64,000 bases of DNA, from assembly GCA_021234155.1 (NCBI GenBank), contig JAJEKV010000036.1:10865426-10929425 (forward strand), in the 5' to 3' direction. Shown one piece after another: positions 1-11,700 of this stretch. The first letter of the stretch is position 1, and each line of letters begins with the position of its first letter. Made by a program: the position numbers and the translations under genes. Below the pieces are notes generated by a model. That model saw only the letters and a list, made by a program, of their open reading frames with translations, did no database searches and was not told the origin of the DNA. The DNA comes from Isoetes taiwanensis (Eukaryota > Streptophyta > Lycopodiopsida > Isoetales > Isoetaceae).

Positions 1-281
1 ATTCAACCAGTCTGCATATGGGTTGATGAGGTTGTGCTTAATGCAACACTATGTTCCCATGCCATCAGAAGTAAGTGCTGCTGATCCCCACGTGCCCTTG
101 AAAATTGTTCTTCCATGGAGCAATTATTGTTTTGGCTTTCTCATAATTCATAGTCAATATTACGATAATTAACTCACGATATTATTTTCTACGGTTCAAT
201 ATGACAACCTTTTTTTCCCAAATAATATCTCGATTTCCTTTCCAAAAATATTTCAATCCTTCAACTTTATCACGTAGTACC
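1..281. other. No gene recognised
   Basis: AT-leaning sequence just beyond the 3' side of the minus-strand MULE relic. I see no reading frame with family resemblance here and no clear terminal inverted repeat. It may hold the decayed end of that element. Confidence 0.4.
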
Positions 282-1490
282 TCATAGGAGGCGAATGAAT
301 AAGTGATTGAGCACCTGCATGCTTCGTTGGATATGAGCGTGTACTATAACGTCCAAACTCAGCTGAAGAGAAGACAAGTGGTAAGACTGTGTCATCCCAC
401 AAACAGACATATTATATGTGGTATACATACCAAGACTCCATCTTTCTAGGCAGCGAGTCAAGATTGTGCCTCCAGCTGGCAGAGTCTCATCTGGAAAGCC
501 TAAGAGATGAGACGCGAGTGTGTACATCCTTATATTAACTTTGCATTGCAAGGTTTGGATCTTCAATACCCTCCAGTGAAACTCCATGTAGTTTGTGGTG
601 TCAATGTTTGCGTGGTTGAACATTCATTTATGTCTTTGCCATTTACCATCCCATGTTGCCCCATTGAGCCAGTTATTATTCAAGTACCTACATCGTATTA
701 CACCCTAGTTGCAAATGCCCGATTCACACAATTAATACTTGTCGTGCACTCACCCTTGTATGACTTGGTTATGTTCGTAATTCTGTTGAAATTCTGCCAA
801 ACGAAGATGGTACGCTTGGGACAAAGGCTCGGTCATCAAATTTGATAGCTTCAACGCCACATCTCTCTTTAGCACCTCCTCGCTCAGATGTGGCAGTAGA
901 TATCTTTGCCATGCATGCTTCGCATGGAGCCAACATGCAAGAACATTGCCTGCAACCTGCTTTTACAAGCACGAGTGTCGTTTTCATCTAGAGACACAAA
1001 AAAAAAAACACTTCCATTATACCTGCTCACCATCTTCCCAGCAATATTGGTCCGCTTCGACGACCTCAGTGATGGCACGTCTCTCACAACCGTCCATGTC
1101 GATCGTGATTGACCTCAGCCTAATTGTACCCATGCATTCAAAGACAAGTCGGATCGCTATCTTCAAGGCATGACGCCGGTGCCCCTCGTCGGCCTCTACG
1201 CTGCAGAGCATGTAGAACACTGGGAACCCCACTCCCCCAGTGATGGGTCAATTGCTCCGTACAATGGAAACTTCCATAAGTTTGTGCCAAACGTAGAATC
1301 CATGGCCCAACCACCACCACCGCTCCACCTTATAGCAGCCTCCAACGTCTTATCATCTTGGATGACTAAGATCCATGGATGCATCATCGGGTCCAGGGCA
1401 TTAGGCTTCCATGTCTGGTGGAAAATTACCTTTCCAGATGCTTTCCAATCGTCTATGCCATTCTCAAGACCCTGCCAGACGACAGAGGGA
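282..1490 (-). pseudogene. MULE (Mutator-like) transposase relic, catalytic part
   Basis: Read on the minus strand, three reading-frame pieces line up in MULE transposase order. First comes the DDE core with GWAMDSTFGTN (first catalytic Asp codon at 1298-1300). It is followed by a GFPVFYMLCSVEADEGH block and ITIDMDG. A second frame at about 760-960 carries QVAGNVLACWLHAKHAW. A third frame at 282-623 carries FNHANIDTTNYMEFHW, the usual post-catalytic block. At least two frameshifts and a TGA separate the pieces, so it cannot make a full transposase. A live protein would cut and rejoin element ends in the nucleus. The expected downstream SWIM zinc finger is not on this strand; one lies on the plus strand from 1524, so the element has been rearranged. 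The family call rests on motif order; no search was run. Confidence 0.8.
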
Positions 1491-1523
1491 CTGAGATACA
1501 TGCAACACATGAGAATGCGGTAG

Positions 1524-1973
1524 TGCGATTGCCCATCTCCTCTTGCTGTGTGCAAGCACCTGATCGCAGGAGACTACTTCCTTGCAAGCCGTCACCCCAT
1601 GTTGTACAATGAGTTATATCCCAATCGACAATTCATTCCACCCATGCCTCCACGGCCGCCTACACCAGCAAGCGACGCGAATGTTCTAATACCGCTGCTA
1701 CATGAATGGGATGCATTGCTCATGGCTGAACACCAAACAGTACAAGTGAGTTTGCACAATGCAGGTGGTCTTGTTCTAGCAGAGGTGTGTGAAATGGTGA
1801 CAAAGGTCCGCAGACAGATCCGATATCACAGAGATGCAGCTGGCCCCCCCATGCAAATATTCCATGGCGGATACGACAGACAACAACAACATGCTCGCGC
1901 AGGAGTTCACACGTGGCGTGCATCACATGTTGCAGCGAGGGGTGGAAGGGCAAGGAGTCGCACAGAGCTCTAA
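1524..1973 (+). pseudogene. MULE transposase SWIM zinc finger and C-terminal tail
   Basis: The frame reads CDCPSPLAVCKHLIAGDYF, a C-x-C-x6-C-x-H SWIM zinc finger as found after the catalytic core of plant MULE transposases, where it helps bind DNA. The codon just before the first Cys is TAG (1521-1523). The tail includes ASRHPMLYNELYPNRQF and a proline-rich stretch. Near a run of seven C (about 1844-1850) the likely frame shifts by one: an alternative frame starting there (MADTTDNNNMLAQEF and onward) looks more protein-like than the continuing one. The piece faces opposite to the catalytic half at 282-1490, so this is either an inverted fragment of the same element or part of a second copy. 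Confidence 0.75.
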
Positions 1974-2142
1974 TAGGACATCCTTAATTAGGTCCATTAA
2001 GTTCATACTTGTTAATACATTTGCTAATCATACATGTGGATATAAGTCCCTAATCTTTTTGTGCATTCAGAAATGGCAGATGGGGCATCATCACATCTTG
2101 AAAAAGACCAGCCTGGTTCACCCTCGTCTCCTTTGATAATGG

Positions 2143-2472
2143 GTGTGGCAGAGGTTGAGTGCATCCAATAGGGTCCATGGGATAGCCGATGGTTGTTCTT
2201 GCGATAAGTTGGTCTGGCGCACTGTTGAAGCCATAAGGGAGAGTATGCAAACCATGGGCCAGCTTCGCAGTAGATTGAGGAACTTGCCTCCAGGTGTAGA
2301 CGCAATTGAGGTGGCATCCTTGAAAGCCGCCTACGCAAAAGCTGTTCGCGATTTTGAAGAGTATTGTGAGGAGCGGAAGTACACTATTGACTGTTTCCTG
2401 GCCCCCTTTTGCCAAGTTGTGCACCCATGTCACCGCCTTCTGAGTGAGCAGACATCACATCGCGTTGAGTAA
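2143..2472 (+). CDS. Unknown short ORF beside the MULE relic
   Basis: A 109-codon frame that I do not recognise. The middle (VWRTVEAIRESMQTMGQLR and the ALKAAYAKAV-type stretch after it) is rich in Ala, Glu, Lys and Arg and would probably form helices. It lies on the same strand as the SWIM piece about 170 bases upstream and may be the far C-terminus or second exon of that transposase. No promoter or splice signal decides this. It could also be chance coding in decayed DNA. Confidence 0.35.
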   Translation: MWQRLSASNRVHGIADGCSCDKLVWRTVEAIRESMQTMGQLRSRLRNLPPGVDAIEVASLKAAYAKAVRDFEEYCEERKYTIDCFLAPFCQVVHPCHRLLSEQTSHRVE

Positions 2473-2704
2473 CAACTGAGCACATTGACATTATTTACAT
2501 CAATATTTTTTCAGTTAATACGTTTTCATTGTATGAGATTGCCTTATGCAATTACATTAATACACCGAAATGTGATATTATGTAATACATTGAGCGACAA
2601 CTATAATATGGTAAAGTAGCATGCAAACTGCACTACCAGAGGCCGCTAAGCCTCTAGTGGTTCCAAAACACTCTACAATACAGCAGGGCAACTAGTACGG
2701 GCCA

Positions 2705-4730
2705 CTAACTCCTAAACTGGCGCACAATGTACCAGTCCCTGGTGATAGGTATAATAGCGGCCAGCTGGTTTGCCATATGCATCGGACGAGCTGCCACATG
2801 ATATATCCAATGTGCATGCCAAGTCGCATAAAGACCCAAGCCGCCGCCCTGTGAAAAGAGAGCTTCAATGAGATGGACATAATGGCACATACAAGTGCGC
2901 GGCCCAAAATGACCCAAAGAGGATTTGCTTATGGGAATTCTAAGGATTTGCTTGAGTGATTCCTCTCTGGAGACTCTAGTCAGTCAGCCAATGAAATGGG
3001 CACATGCAAGTGGGAATACAAGGTCACAATCAATACTCATGAGCGAAGTACGTTGAGGTTGATACGGACACCTGAGACACCCGGACGTGCTGGTATGTTG
3101 TCAAAGTACCATCAACTAACATAACCGTCATCTAAATTCCAGTCAGATTAGCAGATCTTGGTCATGTATGAGAGCCACAAGCATCCAATTCATTAGCTCA
3201 TGGACATAGACATTCAGCCTGAACATGATCGTTAAACATTTGAACTCAAACACAGAATTGCATATTTACTTTGTGACGATGGGCCAAACATCAGGCAGAC
3301 TCGGCCCCAGTCAAGATGCTCTACAGGGAGCAGCGGGGCCACACAATCCTCAGCTAATACATTGTATAGCTCGGTCTGAGCGTAGTCGTGATAGACTCGG
3401 GGGTCTATCACCAACAACTCTCGGCGATCTGCTTCTCCCAACATGTGATGTAGAGCACTAGAAAAACACACGTGTAATGTTAGTTGACAATGACGATGCA
3501 TCTCCAAAAATTAATGCACGAAATACCTCATAATCACCCGAAGGTGGCCCTCCTCCCACTTCCCAACTGGAGCACATGCCTCAATAAGGTTTGGGTGCAG
3601 CGGGACACCACATGCAGGCCCTGCAACCTCCTGCCATATCCAAGGGATCACCCTTTCCTCTTGAGTGGCCGTGGCACAAGGCGCGACCATGTTTAGGTGG
3701 CTGGTGATCTGCCGGCCATAAAAATGTGTGAATATCCTAACCTCTTCCCAGAAGAGGACTGGAAGCTGCAACTTGAATGGGACATCCAAGTGCAGGGGAA
3801 ACTGTGCTGACTGACGGTGGGCCTGTGACCATCCTCGAATCGGCACACACACCAAGTAGCTCCAAATGGTGTGTCTGTCAAACTCACCAAAGTGGTACAA
3901 GAAGAAACCACGTGCACAGTCTCTCATCCATGCCTCAACTCCTTGGGCACTACAATCAGGCGGAAATGGCGAGGTCAAGGTATGTGCCATGCCAGTGCCA
4001 GACATCGTGGTGCTCACAATGTCATCAAAGACCTAACGCCCCCTTGGAGGGTCAGCCCTATCTCCGCGGAGACGACGTATAGAAGGAGGGGTGGCCAAAT
4101 ATAGGTCTGGTGGAGTCGGATCCACCCCGGGGAGACCAGATGCGATGGGGGGAGGAGACTCTGGATCTATCAGAGTTGCACCGCTGATCTGAGGCCTAGA
4201 TTCAGATATTACTCTCTCATTGGATGGTAACCTAGTGTCCCTACTGCTCGCACCAAATTCGACCATGTCGGCATGCAGTCTATCCTATTCCGCTGCAAAA
4301 GAGGGATCGGATGGAGTGGGGATCCTAGTAGTCCTTGAAGTTGAACGTGAAGATGGGTCTGGACTTTCCTCCCAGTGAGAACCCCGTATCTGGATGAGCT
4401 CAGCTAGTAGCTCCTGCTATGTTGGCATATGGCCCGCCAATCTTTGCGCAATGGCCCAATCATTGAGAAGCTGGTGTGCTTCCCAATCATCGGGCCCAGC
4501 CCTATCTGTGGTACATGACTTCACTCTGATGCATCCTTCATGAAATGGTTGCAGTCTCTGGCGCCCCAGCCTGTACTGGGTGCTGACCTCGTGCAACAAA
4601 GCATCTGGCCCCTCTGGAAAGGCTTCCAATGCTGCTCGGGTGTCAGGATATGTTGCAAACGCATTATAGTAGCGCCTTGTCTCGCTGCATCTCTGTGTCT
4701 GGCTGAGGCCGCCAACATCCGGGCGGCCAT
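2705..4730 (-). pseudogene. Decayed spliced gene, unknown family
   Basis: A minus-strand gene with visible exon structure. One frame runs from about 4629 to 3527, broken only by three TAG codons (4417, 4285, 4033). It reads Pro/Arg/Ser-rich first, then a compact segment with ARGFFLYHFGEFDRHTIW and LFWEEVRIFTHFYGRQ. A 69-base intron fits 3458-3526: the donor AG|GTATTT and acceptor TTTTCTAG join the frame into SALHHMLGEADRRELLVID. A further donor near 3263 and acceptor TTTTCACAG near 2843 could lead to a last exon ending WYIVRQFRS at 2705. Upstream, 4730-4521 continues in another frame (MAARMLAASARHRDAARQG), so a frameshift lies near 4640. I cannot name the family. Its position beside a MULE relic suggests an accessory gene of that element or a captured host gene. 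Confidence 0.5.
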
Positions 4731-4835
4731 CTGTGGATCTTGTCGTCGTCAGGCTGCCCTCTCGCGCTCAGCTACGATTCTGGTCGTACTTCTCGATGCC
4801 TGGGCTCGAGGACCAGAGTGTCTGTCATTTGGCCA

Positions 4836-5132
4836 CTAGTGATCTCGATGGTGGCTCTGGTGGTGTCCCCAGGACCCATCTCGTGTGAGATCAAGGATTC
4901 CAGGATCCTGGCGCAATCTGTCTACAAAGTGGATGCACCCCTCCGCAGTGCAGATCCATCTCTGTGCAACCGAAGGGGCACGACCACTTTCCACTTGAAT
5001 CACCCTTCTGATGAGGCACCGAATGCCGTGGTACTCCCTACAATAAAACAAATTGGATAAATTAGCACAAAACAACGTATTGTCGTGCAAAAGATCAGTG
5101 GTTTTAAGTGTACCATTCCACGATGCTTCCAA
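4836..5132 (-). pseudogene. Probable upstream exon of the same unknown gene
   Basis: A 98-codon minus-strand frame ending at TAG 4836-4838. Beyond that stop the same frame continues through an Arg/Ala-rich stretch (RAQASRSTTRIVAERERAA) toward the gene at 2705-4730. The best-looking segment is YHGIRCLIRRVIQVESGRAP, followed by APSVAQRWICTAEGCIHFVD; it could be a small folded domain, but I do not recognise it. The first ~30 residues, ending in FYC, may be intronic, since a TTTTATTGTAG-type acceptor lies near 5037. It ends about 55 bases from the target duplication of the large LTR element. Confidence 0.4.
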
Positions 5133-5189
5133 TGTGAGCTGGATTCTGGGCCCCGCTTTCTAAGTTAAAAGGGAACAGTCGCTCGTCCA

Positions 5190-8065
5190 TGTAACAGTTC
5201 TGGCCCCTTGACAGTCTAATATATGTATTTGTGCATGGTACGTACATGAGGCATACATGCATCATGCACATAAGCAAGGGCTTGCTTCCTTGACCAAGGA
5301 TTTACAAAAGAGATTTTTATTGCAAGAGAGGGTTTGAGGAGCTCTGTGGTGCTGAGGAGGAGACTAGAGGAGGCACCCGGAGGAGGATCGTATCCAAGCT
5401 GTGGAGGCAAGAGCTTGAAGAGGCGGCATCAGGCATCAAATCTTCTTCTTTCAGGTGGGGTTTTCACTGATTTGTTTGAGATTTCATATGCTGCAGCTTG
5501 AGTTCAAGCATGTAGGCTTTGGGGTTACAAATAAGGAATAGTTATTCACGATCTGGAGTGAATAAGCTTTTTTATCTCTGAGTTAATTAATTATTTAAGC
5601 ATTGTTCCTTGAGATCTGTATGATTTATATGGCTTCTGGGATTCATATGTTTGTGATAAAAGATGAAATCAAAGCAGTAGGATTGGATTGGATCAGGAAA
5701 GAAATAAATAGTAATTATCAAAGAGGATTGAGATTTCACGGATAGATTCTGCAAAGCATCTGTGGCAGACTCTAGAGTGCCCGGAAAGGGCTAATTGGGC
5801 CTAGGATGAGCCGTTTTCGGGTTAGAAGGGTCGGAATTGGATGTAAGAGGAGGAATTGCAGCATTTAGAACTTGATTACCAGATTACGGGGTTTGAGCTG
5901 GTTGAATGCCGACTCAACGCTGGTTGCGTCCATGTTCTTGTCTTTTTGTTTTGGTTTTTCTTTGGATTTATTGAGTTGTTGCTTTAATAATATTTATTGG
6001 CATATGAAAACATAAAGTTAGGTAATATCATTGATGGATTTGGGTCCGTTGCATCTAAGCTTAGGAGGAATGGAAGAAGTTGGCCAGCAAAGAAGATCCG
6101 AGCATGAAGAGTCGGGCGAAATAATCCTAAGTTGTAAGAATTTATGCATTGCTTTGAATGGTTGAATATAACTGAGATAAATCTAATTTAAATCTAATAA
6201 ATGAAGGATATAAGGCATGGTAATTGTCCTAGAGATGGGCCTATACTGAGAAGTAGCCTAGCACCGATAGAGAGCATCCACGACAGACCGCTCGGCATCA
6301 ATGAAATAATTAAGTTCATATGTGGTTCTAGTAAGGGTTGTAAATTCAATTGGAGGCTAAGTAAGTGGGTTTATTATGTGATATAAAAACCATAGCTAGG
6401 TGAGTTATTATAATCCTTGGATAGAGATGGAGTATCAGCAGGATAAGCCAGTGCAAATGCTAGAGATCTAAGGCGAGAATATATGAATAATGTCAATATT
6501 GTTGGAAATAACATGTAAAAAGAATAAATGTTTAACGCAGGACGAGATAGCTAAGATAAGTGTGGAAAGGCTTGTCCCTTGAGATGGGGCCTAGGCCAGG
6601 AATCATCTAACAAGTTGTTCAAGCAGTTGCGACCATGGGATCATGTGGATCTTTAAGTCAAAAGTGCGGGATGTTTAGTTTCTAAATTAGATGCACTAAT
6701 TAATCCCATAGCTATGGAAAGTGATATTTAACATGAGACATATAGGTCCTTAGCTAAGTTATTATTTGCAACCATGAGGTACTTTGGATGTATGTGTGGT
6801 ACAAGATTGAGTTGGTCAAAAGAGCCACAGAACGCCTATTGGAGGAACTTCTAGGGCATGATGGCACTGCTGGGTTACTAAATGTCTAAGGTGTAAATTG
6901 AGTTATTAACAAGAGAATGTAAGTTATCATAGCTAGCAGATGCAGTAGGGATATTGTATGTGAATTTCTTATTGGGGGTGTTAATAACTTATTGGTGGTA
7001 AGTGTTAGAGGTGCAATGAGATGCATAAGTATTGGGACTTACACCGGATCTTTGAACAAGCTACTTCAACCCGGGTTGGGACTTACACCGGATCTTTGAA
7101 CAAGCTACTTCAACCCGGGAAGGATGTATGGCAACATCAGCAACAGTATAATCTAGGCACATATATAGTAAGCATTCTAAGGAACACCACATGTCATAGT
7201 CTTTGCATTGTTCCACTGTTGTCTTGGTATTTGATTATGTACTTGGAACCTCCGGGGTCGGATCTAGGTTCGGTGGCCTAGGTTGCTCCGGCATGCTCAT
7301 GTTCATCTGTGATTCTCTGTGATATTCTTGTGCTATGTGACACTGGGCGTAGTTTTCCCTGATCAGGATGCTACGTCAACTCTTGTGACTCCATGGTAAG
7401 AGGTCCTTCAGCGCCAGACGTGGGCTGGGAAGGGTATGCGCATACGAGGTTTACCCCACCAACTCCGTCAACGGGGCTCGGAATGTGAGCTGCCTGGGCA
7501 TTTCTCTGCTAACAGGGCCTGCATGTAGGCTGTCTGAGCTTCCCATTGTCCCGGAGCTATATGTCATGATGGTTTGGTATTTGGATATGTTCTTTGCTTC
7601 TGATGTTCATGTTTGATATTTTCTTGGATTATGTTGTCATTATCTTAACATTGTACTCACGTAGGATTTTCCGTCTGTGTTTGTGCTTATCCAAGATTTC
7701 CAGAGTATTCCCACGCATGCAGTGGCAGCCAGGGATCCCCACTTAGTCACGAGGACTAACCCCAGTGAGTGTATGTGCAGTGAATTAACAAGCAGTGGTC
7801 AAGCTAACAGAGACAGTGTAGCCAAAGAGCATGGTCGCGCTAGAAGATTCTGAGCAAAACTGCTGGATTTTATTATATTGTGTAGTGAATTCATATTGTA
7901 CTTGATGGATATTGAGTTTATAAGAATTTGTCCATTGAATTTGAAGAATGGAAGTTCAATTGTCAAGCAAGATTCAATTCTTCACCATAATACCAACCTA
8001 GAATTAGTGGAAGTTTTGACAAGATCCCGAGTTGCCAGGAAGGTCAACTCGGCAGGCTCGTCACA
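5190..8065 (+). repeat. Left LTR copy (about 2.9 kb)
   Basis: Starts TGTAACAGTTCTGGCC and ends CGTCACA four bases before a primer site, giving TG...CA ends with a short imperfect inverted repeat (TGTAACG/CGTCACA). It is long for a plant LTR and has no supported coding frame. It matches 13370-16146 almost throughout. Differences include a 44-bp tandem duplication here and short segments that are missing from the right copy near 6365 and 6935. Confidence 0.75.
7032..7119. repeat. 44-bp tandem duplication in the left LTR only
   Basis: The block starting TTGGGACTTACACCGGATCT occurs twice back to back (7032-7075 and 7076-7119). The right LTR has a single copy near 15165-15209. It therefore arose in the left copy, or was lost from the right one, after the two LTRs were made. 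Confidence 0.9.
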
Positions 8066-8068
8066 GTT

Positions 8069-8080
8069 TGGTATCAGAGC
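8069..8080 (+). other. Primer binding site motif, initiator tRNA-Met type
   Basis: TGGTATCAGAGC is the standard plant retrotransposon site complementary to the 3' end of initiator tRNA-Met, where minus-strand cDNA synthesis starts. It lies three bases after the CGTCACA end, which marks the LTR/internal boundary. Confidence 0.85.
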
Positions 8081-8171
8081 AATGTTGGATCTTTCGGAGT
8101 TGGTTTGTTTGGTTGTGCCATTGTGATGCTAATGGTTTTTCTTTCAGAGACATCAGGAGATGGTATCCTTA

Positions 8172-8196
8172 GAGGAAGGAAGGAAGGAAGGAAGTT
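8172..8196. repeat. (GGAA)n simple repeat at the LINE 3' end
   Basis: Five tandem GGAA-like units form the 3' end of the minus-strand LINE (CTTC repeats in its own sense) instead of a poly(A) tail. A related 3' end at 62340 carries a different simple repeat, TAGAA. Some LINE families use such microsatellite tails for target-primed priming. Confidence 0.8.
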
Positions 8197-8491
8197 TATT
8201 TTAACGTCCACGGAGGCCAGAGGCCTATGAGACGGTACATGTAGAGAACAGGCAAAAAAGCCAAAAACCCCAACACCAAAAACAAACAATGTAACTGTAC
8301 AGTAGAACCCTACTACCGGGATGAAAAAACCCCCACTTGGGAGGAAAAACCCTAACAGTAGGCTCTCAAATACCATGCCCCTGAAGAGCAAGTCTGACGG
8401 CCGAAATCTGTAGGATGTAAGCTCCCAGTCGCGCTACCATAGGTGATGCGAGTAACTGATGTAGCGGTGTGTCAGAGCATCTAAGATCAGT

Positions 8492-10401
8492 GTGCGATTA
8501 GGTTTCGGACATGGGCATATGCCGGGCACCGCTGGAGGGCATGGTGCTCATCCTCTATCACGTGCATCTCACAACACCGACATATCCTCTCCTCCCCGGG
8601 ATCCCTTGCCCGCCATTCACCCCCAAATGACATGTTTCAATTACGAGGTAATGGGAACCCGTCCCTTATGGCAGCAATAGCTCTCCGCTTCTTCACGTAG
8701 ATGTGTGCTTTCAAAATACCGATGGGGTCCATGCTCAAGGCCGGGATTAATCTGGCGTGATAGTGCTTTCGTCTTGGGCTTTGCAAGAGTAGAGGCATCC
8801 CACGTGGTGGCGATAGCCGCATCCAATTGCCCATTCTCATCGAATCTGCCGCCAAAGGCCACCATCCGTTGGTAATCCATAGACCACCTCCTAAACCATC
8901 CCTTACGGTGCTCGTGCCATACCTTCTTCACCGGGGGCCTGCGTTAACAACAACACGGCTGTGGGGGCAAGCGATGCTCATCCATCCCATCCACCTTATG
9001 GAAGCAAATAAGATGCCTCACAAGATAGCGTATCGTCAGAAAGGCGAACCCCGTCTCATACAACAAAATCGATACGGTGCGGTGTCCTTCACTCCCAAGC
9101 TATATGTCAAGAAAGCTTTCGCATCCTTTCCAACCTATCCCACGTGTTTTGCTAACTGGCTGGGCCCCAAACCTCCACCCCATATAGCAAAGACCTACCG
9201 ACCAAAGCCCTAAACAGGTGTGCTCTCCTCGCCCAATCCGCAGATCTATCCGCAAACACGCAGCTTTTTGCCTTGCATATAAAGCCTTCCAAAACAGACC
9301 GGCTCTCCTCTCCACACACTCATCCAATAGCATGTTAGTAGTGAAATCAATTCCTAGATACTTGAAGCTCCGCACCATCTCCACTTCCTGTCCCCTGTAA
9401 TATAACTCCGGGATAGGGTGTTGCGAGGACGAGGATCGCGAAGCTTAGTTTTGTGCAAGTTCACTTTGTCATTCCCGCTTGCCCCACGTAACCCAATCGA
9501 GGGCATCCAAATGCTTCCGCATACTTTTTGGTGTGGTGGGCTAGCAAAGCTACATCATCCGCATATAGTAAATGGCTCACGAGGTCGCCTCGGATAATTG
9601 CACCCCGGCTCCCCCATGGTGCTGCATCCACGTCTCCAAGCTATCAATGTACAACCCAAAAAGCGTTGGAAACAACGGGCAGCCCTGCTTAACTCCCATA
9701 GTACTAGCTACCCGCCGATCTTCATAAGGCAGTGCAGCATAAATCCCATCATAAAGCTGGTGCACCCCATTCTGCAACTCCTGTGGAACTCGCAATTCTT
9801 GCAACCTCTGCCACAACATGTCTCTGGGGACGGTATCATATGCGCCTTAAAATCTACAAAGCAAAGAATACAAGTCCTCGGCTCGCGCATTCCGGCTTGC
9901 CTCCATCAACACTCTCAAAGTGAAGATATGGTCGGTCGTGGAGTGAGCTGGGCGAAAGCCTGCCTGGCCAATTGCCCGCACCCCTGCCTCCTCGGCCCAC
10001 CTAGTGAGTCTCTTCTCCACCACCCCTGCTAGGAGCTTTGCAAACAACGAGCTTACCATAATCATCCGGTAATTCGCCGGCTCATCCTTATTACCAGCTT
10101 TTATGCACAGGGAACAACCTTACTAACCATCCACTCACGGGAGCCCCTCGCCGTGAGCACGGTTAATGATCACCGCCGGGGCCCTACCACGAGATGGGCC
10201 ACCCCATTTCAACAAATTTCGACCTGCAGCCCTCAGAATCCTTTGCCTTGCCATTCGCCGGATGCCCGAGACCTGGCTTTGGACATCCTCTGCGTGAGCT
10301 GCAAAGACCTCTCCTACCTGATCCGGGACCCGTATTAGCTCACGGGGGTCATATAACTCCCCGCGGTGCATCCATTGCTCCACACTTACATTACCAGCCA
10401 C
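8492..10401 (-). pseudogene. LINE ORF2, reverse transcriptase and Cys/His tail
   Basis: In minus-strand order, fragments in shifting frames give GQAGFRPAHSTTDHIFTLRV, then the VDFKA catalytic block, STMGVKQGCPLFPTLFGLYI, a YADDVALLA box (about 9545-9580) and VRSFKYLGIDFT, followed by a connecting region. These are reverse transcriptase blocks in order, and the catalytic YADD is intact. A C-x2-C with H-x-x-x-x-x-C tail (ICRCCEMHVIEDEHHALQRC) lies near 8510-8600. The frame is lost at least at about 9850, next to the VDFKA motif, so no complete protein is made. The protein would copy LINE RNA onto nicked DNA. Confidence 0.8.
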
Positions 10402-10660
10402 CGGGCGCTTACGTGGTATAACACCTTACGCCAAAAAAGCTTTTGGCTCTCGCCATGAGCATGTCAAACAAAGCCCCCCGGGTTTTACGCCATGTATCTC
10501 CCCTTCTTGGCTTTTAGGAAGAGCTTATAGTCTTGCGGGGCCTTTGGGTCGCGAATCGTGGATCTATGACCAAAGCGCGGTGGCTCTTTAGAGCCTTGTA
10601 ATCAACATCAAACCACGGGTTCTCGGGGAAAATGCGCGGTGTCCCTCCTTGGAGGGCCCT

Positions 10661-11635
10661 TCACCTACAAAGGCAGCCCCAAAGAAATGCAAGCGGCGCC
10701 CTCACCAGCCATGCACATCCGTCTTGCGGTGTGTAGAAGCTATCAAACCCCTCAGAACTCCCGCACCAACACGATTCATACTGTCCCTCGCTTACGATGG
10801 CGTGGGATGTATGATAACCCTCCACGCCCCTTTGCGGTGTCTCCACTATTGAGTGCTCCCAATTCAGCGTGACATAAAGCGGGTAGTGATCCGACAAAGC
10901 CTCCTCATCCCCCTCGTGGCTTGTGCCAATGGAGAAGTGTGTAACCATGTCAAGTGTTTCACGGGAGCGAAGGTAATCCAACACACTAGCTCCCCATCCC
11001 GCCTATCACTCCGCAAGTAACACCCCCGAGTGTGGCCATCGGCGCATACCATTACAAATTACCATGTCAAAACCCGGCAGAGCTGGACCAGTTGCACGCC
11101 AAATGGTCTAGCCACCATATCCCGGGAGTGCCGTGTATCTTTGAGTAGCGGCCGCCTCAAAGCCAAAGCGGATCAGCATTAGCGTCACCTTGAAGGTCAC
11201 CGACCGCAATCAAGGCCATTCTGAAAGCATTGAAATCTCCTAGCAAAAACACATGTCCCTGCTTGTCTATAGCGGTCTATGTCATCATATAGTTCCCTAT
11301 ACGGCACATCCGGACATCTCAGACCGTGCATCATGTACCGGTAGAACTTAGAGCCCATGGGGAATGTAGCGACTAGCAAGAAACAATGGGACATGACCGG
11401 GCTCTAATACCATCACCCACATGTAGCGGTTAAATGCATCGGACTTACGAAGTGTGATCTTGCATGCTAAAGCGTCCCTAAAGTAGCAAGCCACTCCACC
11501 ATATCCGCGTCTGCCATGGCGCTCATTAGCAAGTGAGAAATGCTGATATCCTCGAATGTCTGGCAATCGATGCCCTTCATACTCCCATGTCTCCTGCAGG
11601 AAGACGATGTCCATGTCTGTCGCGATCCCATTCAA
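10661..11635 (-). pseudogene. LINE ORF2, APE-type endonuclease domain
   Basis: Starting near 11635, the minus strand reads MDIVFLQETWEYEG (the catalytic Glu motif), RRGYGGVACYFRD, then a frame change with LLGDFNAF near 11220-11250 (seen in the frame next to the reported CVFARRFQCF). It ends with ALSDHYPLYVTLNW near 10870, the SDH motif of this nuclease family. This domain nicks the target to prime reverse transcription. Frames change between blocks, so it is broken. It directly follows ORF1 and precedes the reverse transcriptase. Confidence 0.8.
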
Positions 11636-11700
11636 GCCACTTTGCCCTTCCGCGCGGGGGAAGCCCTACAATTCCGTGAAACAATGCGAAGACACTTTCC

